DNA from: Nitrospirota bacterium
GTDB lineage: Bacteria; Nitrospirota; Thermodesulfovibrionia; Thermodesulfovibrionales; JdFR-88
Direction: 5' to 3'
DNA length: 40,445 bases
NCBI GenBank assembly: GCA_021813765.1
Contig: JAKAJM010000017.1
Span: forward strand, 1-40,445
The notes below the pieces were generated by a model. It saw only the letters and a program-made list of their open reading frames with translations, searched no databases and was not told where the DNA came from. Both the position numbers and the translations under genes were made by a program. This document shows, one piece after another, positions 23,984-31,195 of this stretch (positions are counted from its first letter, which is position 1; every line of letters starts with the position of its first letter).

Positions 23984-25792
23984 CTATTTCCTTTCTTCAG
24001 GTTTTTTCTTTTTCCTTTCGATCTTCTTTTTTCCCTTTGCAGCTTTTGGTGCGCGCCTTTTGGTTATCCGTTTTTTCGTTATACGCCTCTTTACCGCGCG
24101 CCTCTTTTCCACATGTCTTTTTTCTACATGCCTTTTTTCAGCCCGTTTTTTTATGATCCGTCTTTCCGGGGCCCTTTTTTTAAAAAACCTCTTTTTTGGC
24201 CGGACGCGTCTTTCCTCTTTTTGCGGCGCCTCAGGGATGGTGATGATCCTTGGCCTCATGGGCGCGGGCCTAAGCGCGGGAGTACCGTTAACACGGCTTT
24301 CCATCTTCCTCAGGTTATAGCTCAGGTCCCAAAAACCGTTCGTGAAGGCCATGCGGTTTGTTGCTCCGGCCATGGCCGCAGAGTACTTTACCGAGGTCGC
24401 GTAAAAGAACCATTGCCTCACCCAGTCCATCTCTGTTTCGTCGGAGAAGGGATTGGTCTTATCGGAAAGGCCCAGCCGCCATGCCCGGTCCATGAGCTTT
24501 GTGGCGGCAAGCGTCATTTTGTCCGCTGCCTGAACGGTATCGCTCATCTTTGAGAAAAAGCCGTCCGTCCATTGGTTGCCGTGGCAGGCGTTGCATATGG
24601 ATTTCATCGATTCTTCGCGGTCCTGCTGCTTGTCTTTCCCTATCAGGTACCTTGAGGCCGGGACCCCATCGAAAGTGGAGGGAAGCGGCAGGCCGTCTTT
24701 ATTTTCGATGATGGTCGTATCTCCCTTTTTGGGCTGGGCGGTAGAGTAGATGAGGCCAAGCAGCCTCACCCACAGCCTTGACCCCGAATCGTGCGTCCTT
24801 TGGGCAATGATCTTGCCGCCGGTCCCCACCAGAAGGCTGTTGTGGCAGGCAGCGCAGGTGGGCGCCTTGAAGTCCACGCCCGGCCTCCAGGGGACGCGCG
24901 CAAAATTCCATCCTGCGCCGTTTGTGAGAAAAATGCTCCCATGGCTGCTTTCCCTGTATACGTCCCAGGCCGGTGCGTGCGGCCCGGTATGGCACCTGGC
25001 GCAGGTGTAAGGTTTCCTGGCGGCCTCTATGGAGAAGGCGTGGCCTGGATGGCAGGCCTCGCAGGCTCCCCTTGAGCCGTCCGGGTTGATGCGGCCTATG
25101 CCGGTGTTCGGCCATCCCTTCAGGACCGGCACATTGACCAGGCCAACAGGAGTGGACAACTGCTTCATCCCGGCCATTTTCACCGGAAGCCCGTGGCAGC
25201 TGTAACAGGTGTTGTCCTCAAGCGCGGACTCGGGCTTTTCTATCACGATCCTGCCGCCGGATACGTCCTTTGTGCCTATGATGGTGTCCATCAGCGTATG
25301 GAACAGGGGATTGTTATCCAGATTGCTCCAGGCGTAGGACTCCATACTTCTGTCGAACTGGGCGCGCTCCTCCGGGTGGCAGATGGCGCAGTCCGCCGGG
25401 GAGACGACCACGTTTATGCTCTCGCCAAAGTGCTGGAAGTTGTCCTTATGCGCGCCGGGGTTCGCCCCGTGGCACTCGTAGCAGCCTACGGCATAGTTTG
25501 CGACATCCTTGGGCACATCTTTTGCGGAGACCAGGCGCTCCAGTGGGGGCTTTTTCATTGCCTGTTCCGGGGTCGTCCCGGAATGGGCGCTCGAAAGCCA
25601 TTCTTCAACGATGCCTGGCGTATATATAAGGTGGCAGTTTATGCACTTCCTGCTTTGCGGGCTTATGGGCGCAGTGGGCGGCCCGCTGGCGTCCCTGGCC
25701 GCGCCGCCCGCCGCCTCCGACGCCATGGCTGTGCCGGAGGCGATAAGGACAATCACGGAAACAAAAATCAGAAATAAAATTTTTTTCTTCAT
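23984..25792 (-). CDS. HAO-like octaheme cytochrome c with Lys/Arg-rich C-terminal tail
   Basis: 602 aa, exported by an N-terminal signal peptide (MKKK, hydrophobic core, cleavage near residue 24). Eight CxxCH heme sites lie at residues 50, 104, 135, 196, 244, 264, 313 and 400. Spacing and motifs such as YTPGIVEEWLSSAH, NGAGWNFARVPWRPGVDF and PTCAACHNSLLV match the hydroxylamine-oxidoreductase/octaheme family of nitrogen (or related) redox enzymes. From about residue 525 a 78-residue tail is 55% Lys+Arg with short repeats (KRHVE twice, KRRIT/KKRIT). I know of no such tail as a usual part of the family. The segment where HAO carries its heme-crosslinking Tyr seems to lack one, more like reductive homologues. 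No partner cytochrome gene adjoins. The Shine-Dalgarno is weak. Confidence 0.85.
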   Translation of the reverse strand: MKKKILFLIFVSVIVLIASGTAMASEAAGGAARDASGPPTAPISPQSRKCINCHLIYTPGIVEEWLSSAHSGTTPEQAMKKPPLERLVSAKDVPKDVANYAVGCYECHGANPGAHKDNFQHFGESINVVVSPADCAICHPEERAQFDRSMESYAWSNLDNNPLFHTLMDTIIGTKDVSGGRIVIEKPESALEDNTCYSCHGLPVKMAGMKQLSTPVGLVNVPVLKGWPNTGIGRINPDGSRGACEACHPGHAFSIEAARKPYTCARCHTGPHAPAWDVYRESSHGSIFLTNGAGWNFARVPWRPGVDFKAPTCAACHNSLLVGTGGKIIAQRTHDSGSRLWVRLLGLIYSTAQPKKGDTTIIENKDGLPLPSTFDGVPASRYLIGKDKQQDREESMKSICNACHGNQWTDGFFSKMSDTVQAADKMTLAATKLMDRAWRLGLSDKTNPFSDETEMDWVRQWFFYATSVKYSAAMAGATNRMAFTNGFWDLSYNLRKMESRVNGTPALRPAPMRPRIITIPEAPQKEERRVRPKKRFFKKRAPERRIIKKRAEKRHVEKRHVEKRRAVKRRITKKRITKRRAPKAAKGKKKIERKKKKPEERK

Positions 25793-25853
25793 GAAAAAAG
25801 GGCTCTCTTGCTTTTTGGGATTATCTTAAAAAATTTTGGTTTTTTATTTTAGT

Positions 25854-25861
25854 AGTATAAT
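25854..25861. promoter_or_regulatory. Overlapping divergent -10 elements
   Basis: AGTATAAT reads as TATAAT rightward (25856-25861, towards the CinA-like gene) and as TATACT leftward (25859-25854, towards the octaheme cytochrome gene). No strong -35 is seen for either; the region is very AT-rich. Confidence 0.35.
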
Positions 25862-26003
25862 AAAAAAAGACCGGAAAGGATATGATCCGGAGACGATTTC
25901 ATGAAGCGGATCGCTGCTGCTCTTTGTTGATATGGCTGATTACAGGGATTTTTTCCATAAAGTTCCTGGACCCGGGGTCCTTAAAAAACGCAAACAGGAC
26001 AAA

Positions 26004-26576
26004 ATGAGAAACGATGCCACTGCCGGCCTTCCCGGCGGAGTTCTGGATGCCGTTTCCGGTATCCACAGTCTTTTTAAAGACAGGGGGCTTAGCCTCTCGG
26101 TCGCGGAATCATGCACGGGAGGGCTTATAAGCCATTACATCACGCAGCTTCCTGGCGCAAGCATTTTTTTCGATGCCGGGGTAATTTCCTATACGGCTAA
26201 GGCCAAGGAAAAGATACTTAATGTACCCGCGGCCGTTATCGGAACGTCAGGCGTGGTAAGCGAGGAAACGGCCCGCGAGATGGCAAGGGGGGCGGCGGAG
26301 CTGCTTGGGTCCGATTTTGCCCTTTCCACGACGGGAAACCTGGGGCCGGACGCGCTTGAAGGCAAGGAGGTGGGCCTTGTCTATGTGGGCGTCTGCTGCA
26401 GGAAGGACGGGGCCTTCTCCCGGGTCAAAAAGCTTACGCTTTCCGGCGGGCGGGCCGCAAACAAGAGGGAGGCGGCCCTTGAGGCGCTCAGATTCCTGCT
26501 GGAGCAGGCCCGAAGCCAGTCTTCTCCTCCGGAAGTCAGAAAAGAAAGCAGAAAAGGGAAAAAGGCGCTGTTTTAA
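26004..26576 (+). CDS. CinA C-terminal domain / nicotinamide-nucleotide amidase
   Basis: 190 aa from the ATG at 26004, which has AGGA five bases upstream; an upstream ATG at 25932 has no ribosome-binding site and its extra residues do not match the family. PncC/CinA-C enzymes deamidate NMN to nicotinate mononucleotide in pyridine-nucleotide recycling. Motifs are LSVAESCTGGLISHYITQLPGAS with the nucleophile Ser, GVISYTAKAKEKIL, GVVSEETAREMA and STTGNLGPDALEGKEVGLVYVG. It is the stand-alone amidase domain, without the N-terminal MoaB-like part. Beside ligA, whose NAD+-dependent reaction produces NMN, the pairing is metabolically sensible, though the genes are convergent. Confidence 0.9.
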   Translation: MRNDATAGLPGGVLDAVSGIHSLFKDRGLSLSVAESCTGGLISHYITQLPGASIFFDAGVISYTAKAKEKILNVPAAVIGTSGVVSEETAREMARGAAELLGSDFALSTTGNLGPDALEGKEVGLVYVGVCCRKDGAFSRVKKLTLSGGRAANKREAALEALRFLLEQARSQSSPPEVRKESRKGKKALF

Positions 26577-26591
26577 TTTAATTTAAAACAG
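26568..26591. terminator. Shared palindromic terminator of the CinA-like and ligA genes
   Basis: CTGTTTTAA-(6)-TTAAAACAG is a perfect 9-bp inverted repeat with T runs usable on both strands. It contains the stop codon of the CinA-like gene (TAA, 26574-26576) and that of ligA (26585-26583), one in each arm, so it could end both transcripts. Confidence 0.5.
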
Positions 26592-28646
26592 GGAGGGTGT
26601 GTCCGGGCGGACTTTAGCCAGCTCCAAAAGCTCCTCATAGGAGATGGTCTTCACTCCAAGCTGCCTTGCCTTGTCAAGCTTCGAGCCCGGCTTCTCTCCG
26701 GCCACAAGATAGTCCGTACTGCCTGATATCGCGGATGAGGCATGTCCCCCACGGGCCTCTATCATGTCCTCTGCTTCCTTCCTTGGCACGGGCAGCATGC
26801 CCGTGATAACGAAGGTCATGCCCTCAAGGGGTAGTTTTTCCTTCCACTTCTCCGTTTTTTTTTCGGTGAAATCCGGGTTTTCCATCCTGAGGCCGTATGA
26901 TTTCAGAGCCTCCATGGTCTTTATGTTCTTTTCGTCCTTGAAAAAGGCCGATATGGCGCCAGCGATCTTGTCCCCTAGGTGCTTTATCCTCAGGAGTTTT
27001 TCGGCCGGCACGTGGTAGAGGTCTTCGAGCTCCGGAAAGTTTTTGGCCAGGAGCCTTGCGGCATACTCCCCCACATGGGGGATGCCCAGGGAATAGAGAA
27101 ACCTGGCCAGGGTCGGCGTCTTGCTGCGCTCGATGGCGTTCACCATGTTCGTGGCGGACTTCCTGGCGAACCTGGGGAGGGCCAGGAAATCGTCCATTTT
27201 AAGCCTGTAGATGTCCTCAAAATTTTTTATCAGGCCTTTCGTATAGAGCAGCTCCACGTTCTTTTCTCCGAGCCCCTCTATGTCCATTCCGTTTCTTCCG
27301 GCGAAATGTATGATCCTCTCCTGCACCTGGGCGGGGCAGGAGAGGGAAACACACCTGACGGCCACTTCGCCTTCCTCCCTTACCACTTCTCCGCCGCAGA
27401 CCGGGCACCTGGCCGGCACGTGCACCTCTTTTTCCCTGCCCGTCCTTTTCTCCCTGATGACCATGAGAACATGGGGGATGACGTCCCCGGCCCTTTCCAC
27501 GACCACCGTATCCCCGATCCTGATGTCCTTTCTCTTTATCTCATCCCAGTTGTGGAGGGTCGATTTGCCCACGGTGACGCCGCCTATCCTTACCGGCTCG
27601 AAGACCGCATAGGGCGTGATGACGCCCGTGCGGCCCACGCTTCCCCTTATGTCCATTATTTTCGTTGAGGCCTGATGGGCGGTGAATTTGTAGGCGATGG
27701 CCCAGCGGGGCTCCCGCGTTTTTGACCCGAGCCGCTGCTGGAGCCCGGCATCGTCCACCTTTATCACCGCACCGTCGGTTTCAAACCGGAAGCGCTCCCG
27801 CATATTCTCTATCTTTTCGACCGCCTCAAGCACGCGCTCTATGCCTCTGGCCTTTTCAAACACTGCGGGAACGGGAAATCTTTTGCTCCTGAGCCAGTCC
27901 ATGAACTCCGAGTGGCTTTTGAATTCCACCCCTTTTGCCGCGCCCATCCCGTAGAAGGCAATAAACAGTTTCCTTGAGGCCGTGATGGCGGGGTCCAGCT
28001 GCCTCACACTTCCCGCCGCGGCGTTCCTTGGATTGGCAAAGGCAGGCTCTCCGGCCTCCTCCCTGCTCCGGTTCAGTTTTTTGAACTCTTCAAGGTCCAT
28101 GTAGACCTCGCCCCGTAAGTCTATGACCTCGGGGACAGCGCCGCCGTCCTCGATCTTCAAGGGAACCGCCATGATCGTCCTTATGTTCCGGGTCACGTCC
28201 TCCCCTTCAAAGCCGTCGCCCCTGGTCGAGGCCCTTGCAAGGAACCCTCCCTCATATGTGAGCTCCATGGCGAGGCCGTCGTATTTTGGTTCCACGGTGT
28301 ACTCTATGTCCTCACCCCGGCCCAAGAGCCTTTTTATCCTTTTGTCAAACTCCCGGAGCTCATCATGGGAGAAGGCGTTGTCCAGGGAGAGCATCGGGGC
28401 GGTGTGCCTGACCTTGGCGAACTTCTCCGAGGGGGCCGCCCCCACCCGCCCGGTCGGGGACTCCGGAAGGATGTAGCCGTATTTTTCCTCCAGCTGTTTC
28501 AGCCTGCGGTACAGCCTGTCGTACTCCTCGTCAGTGATCACCGGGGAATCGAGAACATAGTAGCGGTAATTGTGGTAATTTATCTCCTTTACCAGCCGCT
28601 CCACTTCCCTCTTTATTTCCGCAGGCGCTTCTTTTTTCTCAGGCAT
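26583..28646 (-). CDS. ligA: NAD+-dependent DNA ligase LigA
   Basis: 687 aa, full length. It seals nicks with NAD+, releasing NMN. N-terminal Ia domain (NYHNYRYYVLDSP), adenylation domain with the AMP-accepting Lys in VEPKYDGLAMEL (K121), OB-fold, four-Cys zinc finger (CPVC...CVSLSC), helix-hairpin-helix repeats and a C-terminal BRCT domain (GMTFVITGMLPVPR, about residue 605 onward). The ATG has GGAG some 13 bases upstream. An extended -10 (TGTTATAAT, 28711-28703 on the minus strand) gives a leader of about 50 bases. It is divergent from the RfaH-like gene. Confidence 0.98.
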   Translation of the reverse strand: MPEKKEAPAEIKREVERLVKEINYHNYRYYVLDSPVITDEEYDRLYRRLKQLEEKYGYILPESPTGRVGAAPSEKFAKVRHTAPMLSLDNAFSHDELREFDKRIKRLLGRGEDIEYTVEPKYDGLAMELTYEGGFLARASTRGDGFEGEDVTRNIRTIMAVPLKIEDGGAVPEVIDLRGEVYMDLEEFKKLNRSREEAGEPAFANPRNAAAGSVRQLDPAITASRKLFIAFYGMGAAKGVEFKSHSEFMDWLRSKRFPVPAVFEKARGIERVLEAVEKIENMRERFRFETDGAVIKVDDAGLQQRLGSKTREPRWAIAYKFTAHQASTKIMDIRGSVGRTGVITPYAVFEPVRIGGVTVGKSTLHNWDEIKRKDIRIGDTVVVERAGDVIPHVLMVIREKRTGREKEVHVPARCPVCGGEVVREEGEVAVRCVSLSCPAQVQERIIHFAGRNGMDIEGLGEKNVELLYTKGLIKNFEDIYRLKMDDFLALPRFARKSATNMVNAIERSKTPTLARFLYSLGIPHVGEYAARLLAKNFPELEDLYHVPAEKLLRIKHLGDKIAGAISAFFKDEKNIKTMEALKSYGLRMENPDFTEKKTEKWKEKLPLEGMTFVITGMLPVPRKEAEDMIEARGGHASSAISGSTDYLVAGEKPGSKLDKARQLGVKTISYEELLELAKVRPDTPSLF

Positions 28647-28702
28647 AGGTATATTTTATCTCCAAAAAGAGGTTTTATTTTTAGCCTTTCCAAACCGGAC
28701 AT

Positions 28703-28711
28703 ATTATAACA
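28703..28711 (-). promoter_or_regulatory. Extended -10 promoter of ligA
   Basis: TGTTATAAT on the minus strand, with no clear -35, about 57 bases before the ligA ATG. It sits beside a 12-bp inverted repeat shared with the divergent RfaH-like gene. Confidence 0.5.
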
Positions 28712-28713
28712 GC

Positions 28714-28754
28714 AAGCCCTTGCAGCGGCCGGATGTTGCAACCTGCAAGGGCTT
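28714..28754. repeat. 12-bp perfect inverted repeat in the ligA/RfaH divergent region
   Basis: AAGCCCTTGCAG at 28714-28725 is the exact complement of CTGCAAGGGCTT at 28743-28754, with a 17-base loop. It lies between the two divergent promoters and its right arm overlaps the first TGCAACCTG direct repeat. Confidence 0.55.
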
Positions 28755-28772
28755 TAATGCAACCTGTGGTTG
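28737..28772 (+). promoter_or_regulatory. Tandem CAAC operators at the RfaH-like gene
   Basis: The full palindrome CAAC-CTGTG-GTTG (28760-28772) overlaps the -35. An upstream half copy, CAAC-CTGCA (28739-28747), is centred exactly 21 bp away; both lie in the direct repeat TGCAACCTG (28737-28745 and 28758-28766). Two-turn spacing suggests cooperative binding on one face of the helix. Confidence 0.6.
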
Positions 28773-28799
28773 ACAACACGTCCCTTTGCGTTTTAGAAT
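28770..28799 (+). promoter_or_regulatory. Promoter of the RfaH-like gene
   Basis: TTGACA at 28770-28775, an 18-base spacer and TAGAAT at 28794-28799. The predicted transcription start (about 28806) is four bases from the ATG, and there is no Shine-Dalgarno, so the mRNA would be leaderless or nearly so. Confidence 0.65.
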
Positions 28800-28809
28800 C
28801 TGTCCTGAA

Positions 28810-29295
28810 ATGGAAAAATGGTACGCGGTATATCTGAAGCCGGGCCATGAAAATGCGGTCTCCGTGCGCCTGAATGACGCCGGCATAGAGACTCTTAACC
28901 CGCTTTTAAGGCAAAAGAGGTACAGGGGCCAAAAAATAGTGGAGACCATTGAACCCCTTTTCCCATGCTACATATTCGCACGTTTCGATCCCGTCCTGCG
29001 CTTCCGGCTGATAAGTTACACGCGGGGAGTAAGATACATCGTGGGCGGCGGCTCCCCCACGCCCGTGCCGGATGAGATCATAAGCCCCATCATGGAAAAG
29101 ATGAAGGAAGGTGTGATCGTGCCGGAGCCTGATGCCTTTCCGGAAGGCGGCCGCGTGGTGATAAAGGACGGCCCGTTCGCCGGTTTCCAGGGGATATTCA
29201 AACGCTACACGAAAGGCAGTGAAAGGTGCTTTGTGCTTTTGGAGGCCCTGGGCTGGTCCCTTGAGACGGACAACTGCATGATCGTGCGCGCGTAA
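28810..29295 (+). CDS. RfaH-family transcription antiterminator (NusG paralogue)
   Basis: 161 aa. RfaH-type NusG paralogues load on RNA polymerase paused at ops sites and suppress termination in long polysaccharide operons. The NGN domain starts WYAVYLKPGHENAV and carries the RfaH-like EPLFPCYIFARFDP and YTRGVRYIVGGGSPTPVPDEII. The C-terminal KOW domain has VVIKDGPFAGFQGIFKRY and ends in a strand-rich LLEALGWSLE. The EPLFP.Y.F..FDP and TRGV..IV pattern is closer to RfaH than to housekeeping NusG. The ATG at 28810 is chosen because the family N-terminus (M-x-x-W-Y) begins there. It stands directly before an EPS operon, and an ops-like element occurs in the leader of the second operon at 37070. 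Confidence 0.88.
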   Translation: MEKWYAVYLKPGHENAVSVRLNDAGIETLNPLLRQKRYRGQKIVETIEPLFPCYIFARFDPVLRFRLISYTRGVRYIVGGGSPTPVPDEIISPIMEKMKEGVIVPEPDAFPEGGRVVIKDGPFAGFQGIFKRYTKGSERCFVLLEALGWSLETDNCMIVRA

Positions 29296-29323
29296 AATTG
29301 GAAAAAACTCTTCGGAAAGGGGC

Positions 29324-29352
29324 TTGACAAACTTTGGCCCCAATATTACTCT
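29324..29352 (+). promoter_or_regulatory. Promoter of the first EPS operon
   Basis: A consensus TTGACA at 29324-29329 is followed at 17 bases by a poor -10 (TACTCT, 29347-29352). The weak -10 overlaps the degenerate operator below. Transcription would start about 50 bases before the FecR-like gene, which has AAGGAGG five bases before its ATG. Confidence 0.5.
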
Positions 29353-29379
29353 AGGTTGTATATATGAAACTAATGGTTG
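29346..29379 (+). promoter_or_regulatory. Pair of degenerate CAAC-N5-GTTG sites, first EPS operon
   Basis: TTAC-TCTAG-GTTG (29346-29358) and AAAC-TAATG-GTTG (29367-29379) keep the right half of the palindrome and weaken the left. Their centres are 21 bp apart, the same spacing as at the RfaH-like gene. Confidence 0.5.
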
Positions 29380-29409
29380 TGAAGATATGAGAACGCAAGG
29401 AGGCCCCGG

Positions 29410-30162
29410 ATGAAAGAAAAGACCGCCGCAGTCATGTTGCTGATCGCTTTTCTGGTGAACTTCATGAATCTTCCGGCGGCTGTTGCCGCTCTTTCGGGGC
29501 TTCGCCAGCAGGAGGGGAAGGCGTCCGGCAAGGCCGCCATCAAGCCATCCCCCGAACTCATCGGAAATGCCTACCCGGAAGGCGTGGCCCGGGTATATCT
29601 CGCCGGGCAGTGGCTGAGACTCCGGGGCGCCTGCCCCGTGGCGGCGGGCGAGGTCTTCCGTACCGCCCGCGGCAGGATCTCCTTTGTTTTTGACGATGGC
29701 ACCCGCATGGATGCTGGCGCAAACTCTGCTGTGGCCTTCAGGGCGGGCCATGGCGCAGGCCGCCTCTATTACGTAGCTCTCATTAAAGGGCGCATCGGCA
29801 TAAACTGCCCAGGCCCCTCAAGGGTCGGGCTCCTTACCCCGGACAACCTGGAACTGGACCCGGGGAGGGCTGGTTTTTCAGGGGGCCTTTTTTTTGATGG
29901 CAGGCGGACCCTGGTAAAAACGCTCTCAGGGGGACTGATCGCCAGGAAAGACAATGTCAGGTATGCGGGCCTGGCTGGGGGCGGTGCGGATGCAGGAGGC
30001 CCGCCTGGCGTGGCAGGTGGAGCAGCAGCGGGAGGGGCTGGGGGGGCCGGTTCCACCGCGGCCGCGTTAGGAATAGGAGGGGCCATGGTTGCGGGCGCCA
30101 TTGCCGGGGTCACCATAGAGCAAAACCGGGGATGGAATGAGGCCAGCCCCTACCGGCCATAA
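29410..30162 (+). CDS. FecR-domain protein at the head of the EPS operon
   Basis: 250 aa, exported by a signal peptide (KEKT, hydrophobic core ending near AVAAL, about residue 28). The middle (about 70-170) matches FecR: GEVFRTARGRISFVFDDGTRMDAGANSAVAF, then YVALIKGRIGINC and a GL..RK strand. In FecR sensors this domain faces the periplasm and signals to an anti-sigma factor; here there is no cytoplasmic anti-sigma part and no sigma gene. The C-terminal part is a Gly/Ala-rich stretch ending in a hydrophobic segment (about 205-235) and a short basic/aromatic tail. Similar proteins are found in EPS and surface-polymer loci with unknown roles. A good ribosome-binding site precedes the ATG. Confidence 0.7.
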   Translation: MKEKTAAVMLLIAFLVNFMNLPAAVAALSGLRQQEGKASGKAAIKPSPELIGNAYPEGVARVYLAGQWLRLRGACPVAAGEVFRTARGRISFVFDDGTRMDAGANSAVAFRAGHGAGRLYYVALIKGRIGINCPGPSRVGLLTPDNLELDPGRAGFSGGLFFDGRRTLVKTLSGGLIARKDNVRYAGLAGGGADAGGPPGVAGGAAAGGAGGAGSTAAALGIGGAMVAGAIAGVTIEQNRGWNEASPYRP

Positions 30163-30168
30163 GAAAAA

Positions 30169-31191
30169 ATGAGGGCGGACCCAAAGAAATCAGTATCTGC
30201 GATCCAGATGGTCCTTGCCTTCAGCGCGCTTTTTTGCCTTGCAATCGCCTCCTGCGCGCCGGGCCAGGAGTACCAGCGGGTGATAACCAACGCATATTCC
30301 GGAAAGGGCCGCTCAAACCTTCTTAACAGCGCACTTGTAAAAAGGGTGATGATCCGCGGGACCCTTGATTCCACCAGGGACTACACGCTTGGGCCGGAGG
30401 ACCTCATTCAGATAAACGTTTTCAGGGTGGGGGCCCTTTCGGACACGGTGCGGATAAGCCAGACGGGGATGATAGAGCTGCCCCTTGTGAACGAGGTGAA
30501 GGCCGCGGGTTTGACGCCGCCCGAACTTGAGGCCGTCATCGAGCGGAGGCTTCGCGCCTATATACAGGACCCCGTAGTAAACGTGTTTATAGAGGAATAC
30601 CGTAGCCGCAGGATAACCGTTCTGGGGGCGGTTCACAACCCCCAGGTCTTCTCCGTCTCCGGGCCGAAATACCTTCTGGACATGCTTTCCATGGCCGGAG
30701 GGCTTACCGGAGAGGCCTCAGACATCTGCTATATAAGCAGGCAGGCGGGGCCGGACGGAGAAAAAGGAAAGACCCTGAAGATAGACCTGAACGAGCTTTT
30801 AATGAATGGGGATACGCGGCTGAACGTCCCGGTGCGGTCAGGCGACATCATAAACATACCCCCGGCCGGCAGGTTTTATGTGGACGGCGCGGTAGGGGCC
30901 CCCGGTTCGTTCCCGCTTGCAGGGAATATTACGCTTACTCAGGCCATCAGCCTGGCAAAGGGGCTGAATTACGAGGCGGTAAAGGACATAAAGATATACA
31001 GAAACGACGGGAGCGGCCGAAGGAGGCTCCTTGTGGCAAACTACGATTCCATCCTGAGCGGGAAAAGCCCCGATATTTATATAAAGGACAAAGACGTGAT
31101 CATTGTGCCCACAAGCGCCATCAAGGAATTCTTCAAGGGCCTGAGGAGCACCGTTTACACCCGCTCGGTAGCGGTAGGAAGGGGATATTGA
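30169..31191 (+). CDS. Polysaccharide export outer-membrane lipoprotein (Wza-like)
   Basis: 340 aa. The lipobox IASC gives a lipidated Cys at about residue 29. The Poly_export domain starts TLGPEDLIQINVFRVGALSDTVRISQTGMIELPLV (shown as segments; about residues 73-108) and continues with LTPPELEAVIERRLRAYIQDPVVNVFIEEY. Two SLBB domains follow: ITVLGAVHNPQVFSV (about 148) and FYVDGAVGAPGSFPL (about 238). Wza-type octamers form the outer-membrane channel for EPS. It lies six bases after the FecR-like gene and four before the Wzc-like kinase gene. Confidence 0.93.
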   Translation: MRADPKKSVSAIQMVLAFSALFCLAIASCAPGQEYQRVITNAYSGKGRSNLLNSALVKRVMIRGTLDSTRDYTLGPEDLIQINVFRVGALSDTVRISQTGMIELPLVNEVKAAGLTPPELEAVIERRLRAYIQDPVVNVFIEEYRSRRITVLGAVHNPQVFSVSGPKYLLDMLSMAGGLTGEASDICYISRQAGPDGEKGKTLKIDLNELLMNGDTRLNVPVRSGDIINIPPAGRFYVDGAVGAPGSFPLAGNITLTQAISLAKGLNYEAVKDIKIYRNDGSGRRRLLVANYDSILSGKSPDIYIKDKDVIIVPTSAIKEFFKGLRSTVYTRSVAVGRGY

Positions 31192-31195
31192 ACGA

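Noticed and set aside
24737-24744. Second GGCGGTAG, resembling ops
   Set aside because: It lies inside the octaheme cytochrome gene and lacks the flanking CNTGC; about one such octamer is expected by chance.
25932-26003. N-terminal extension of the CinA-like protein from the ATG at 25932
   Set aside because: No ribosome-binding site and the added residues do not match the family; the ATG at 26004 has AGGA at good spacing.
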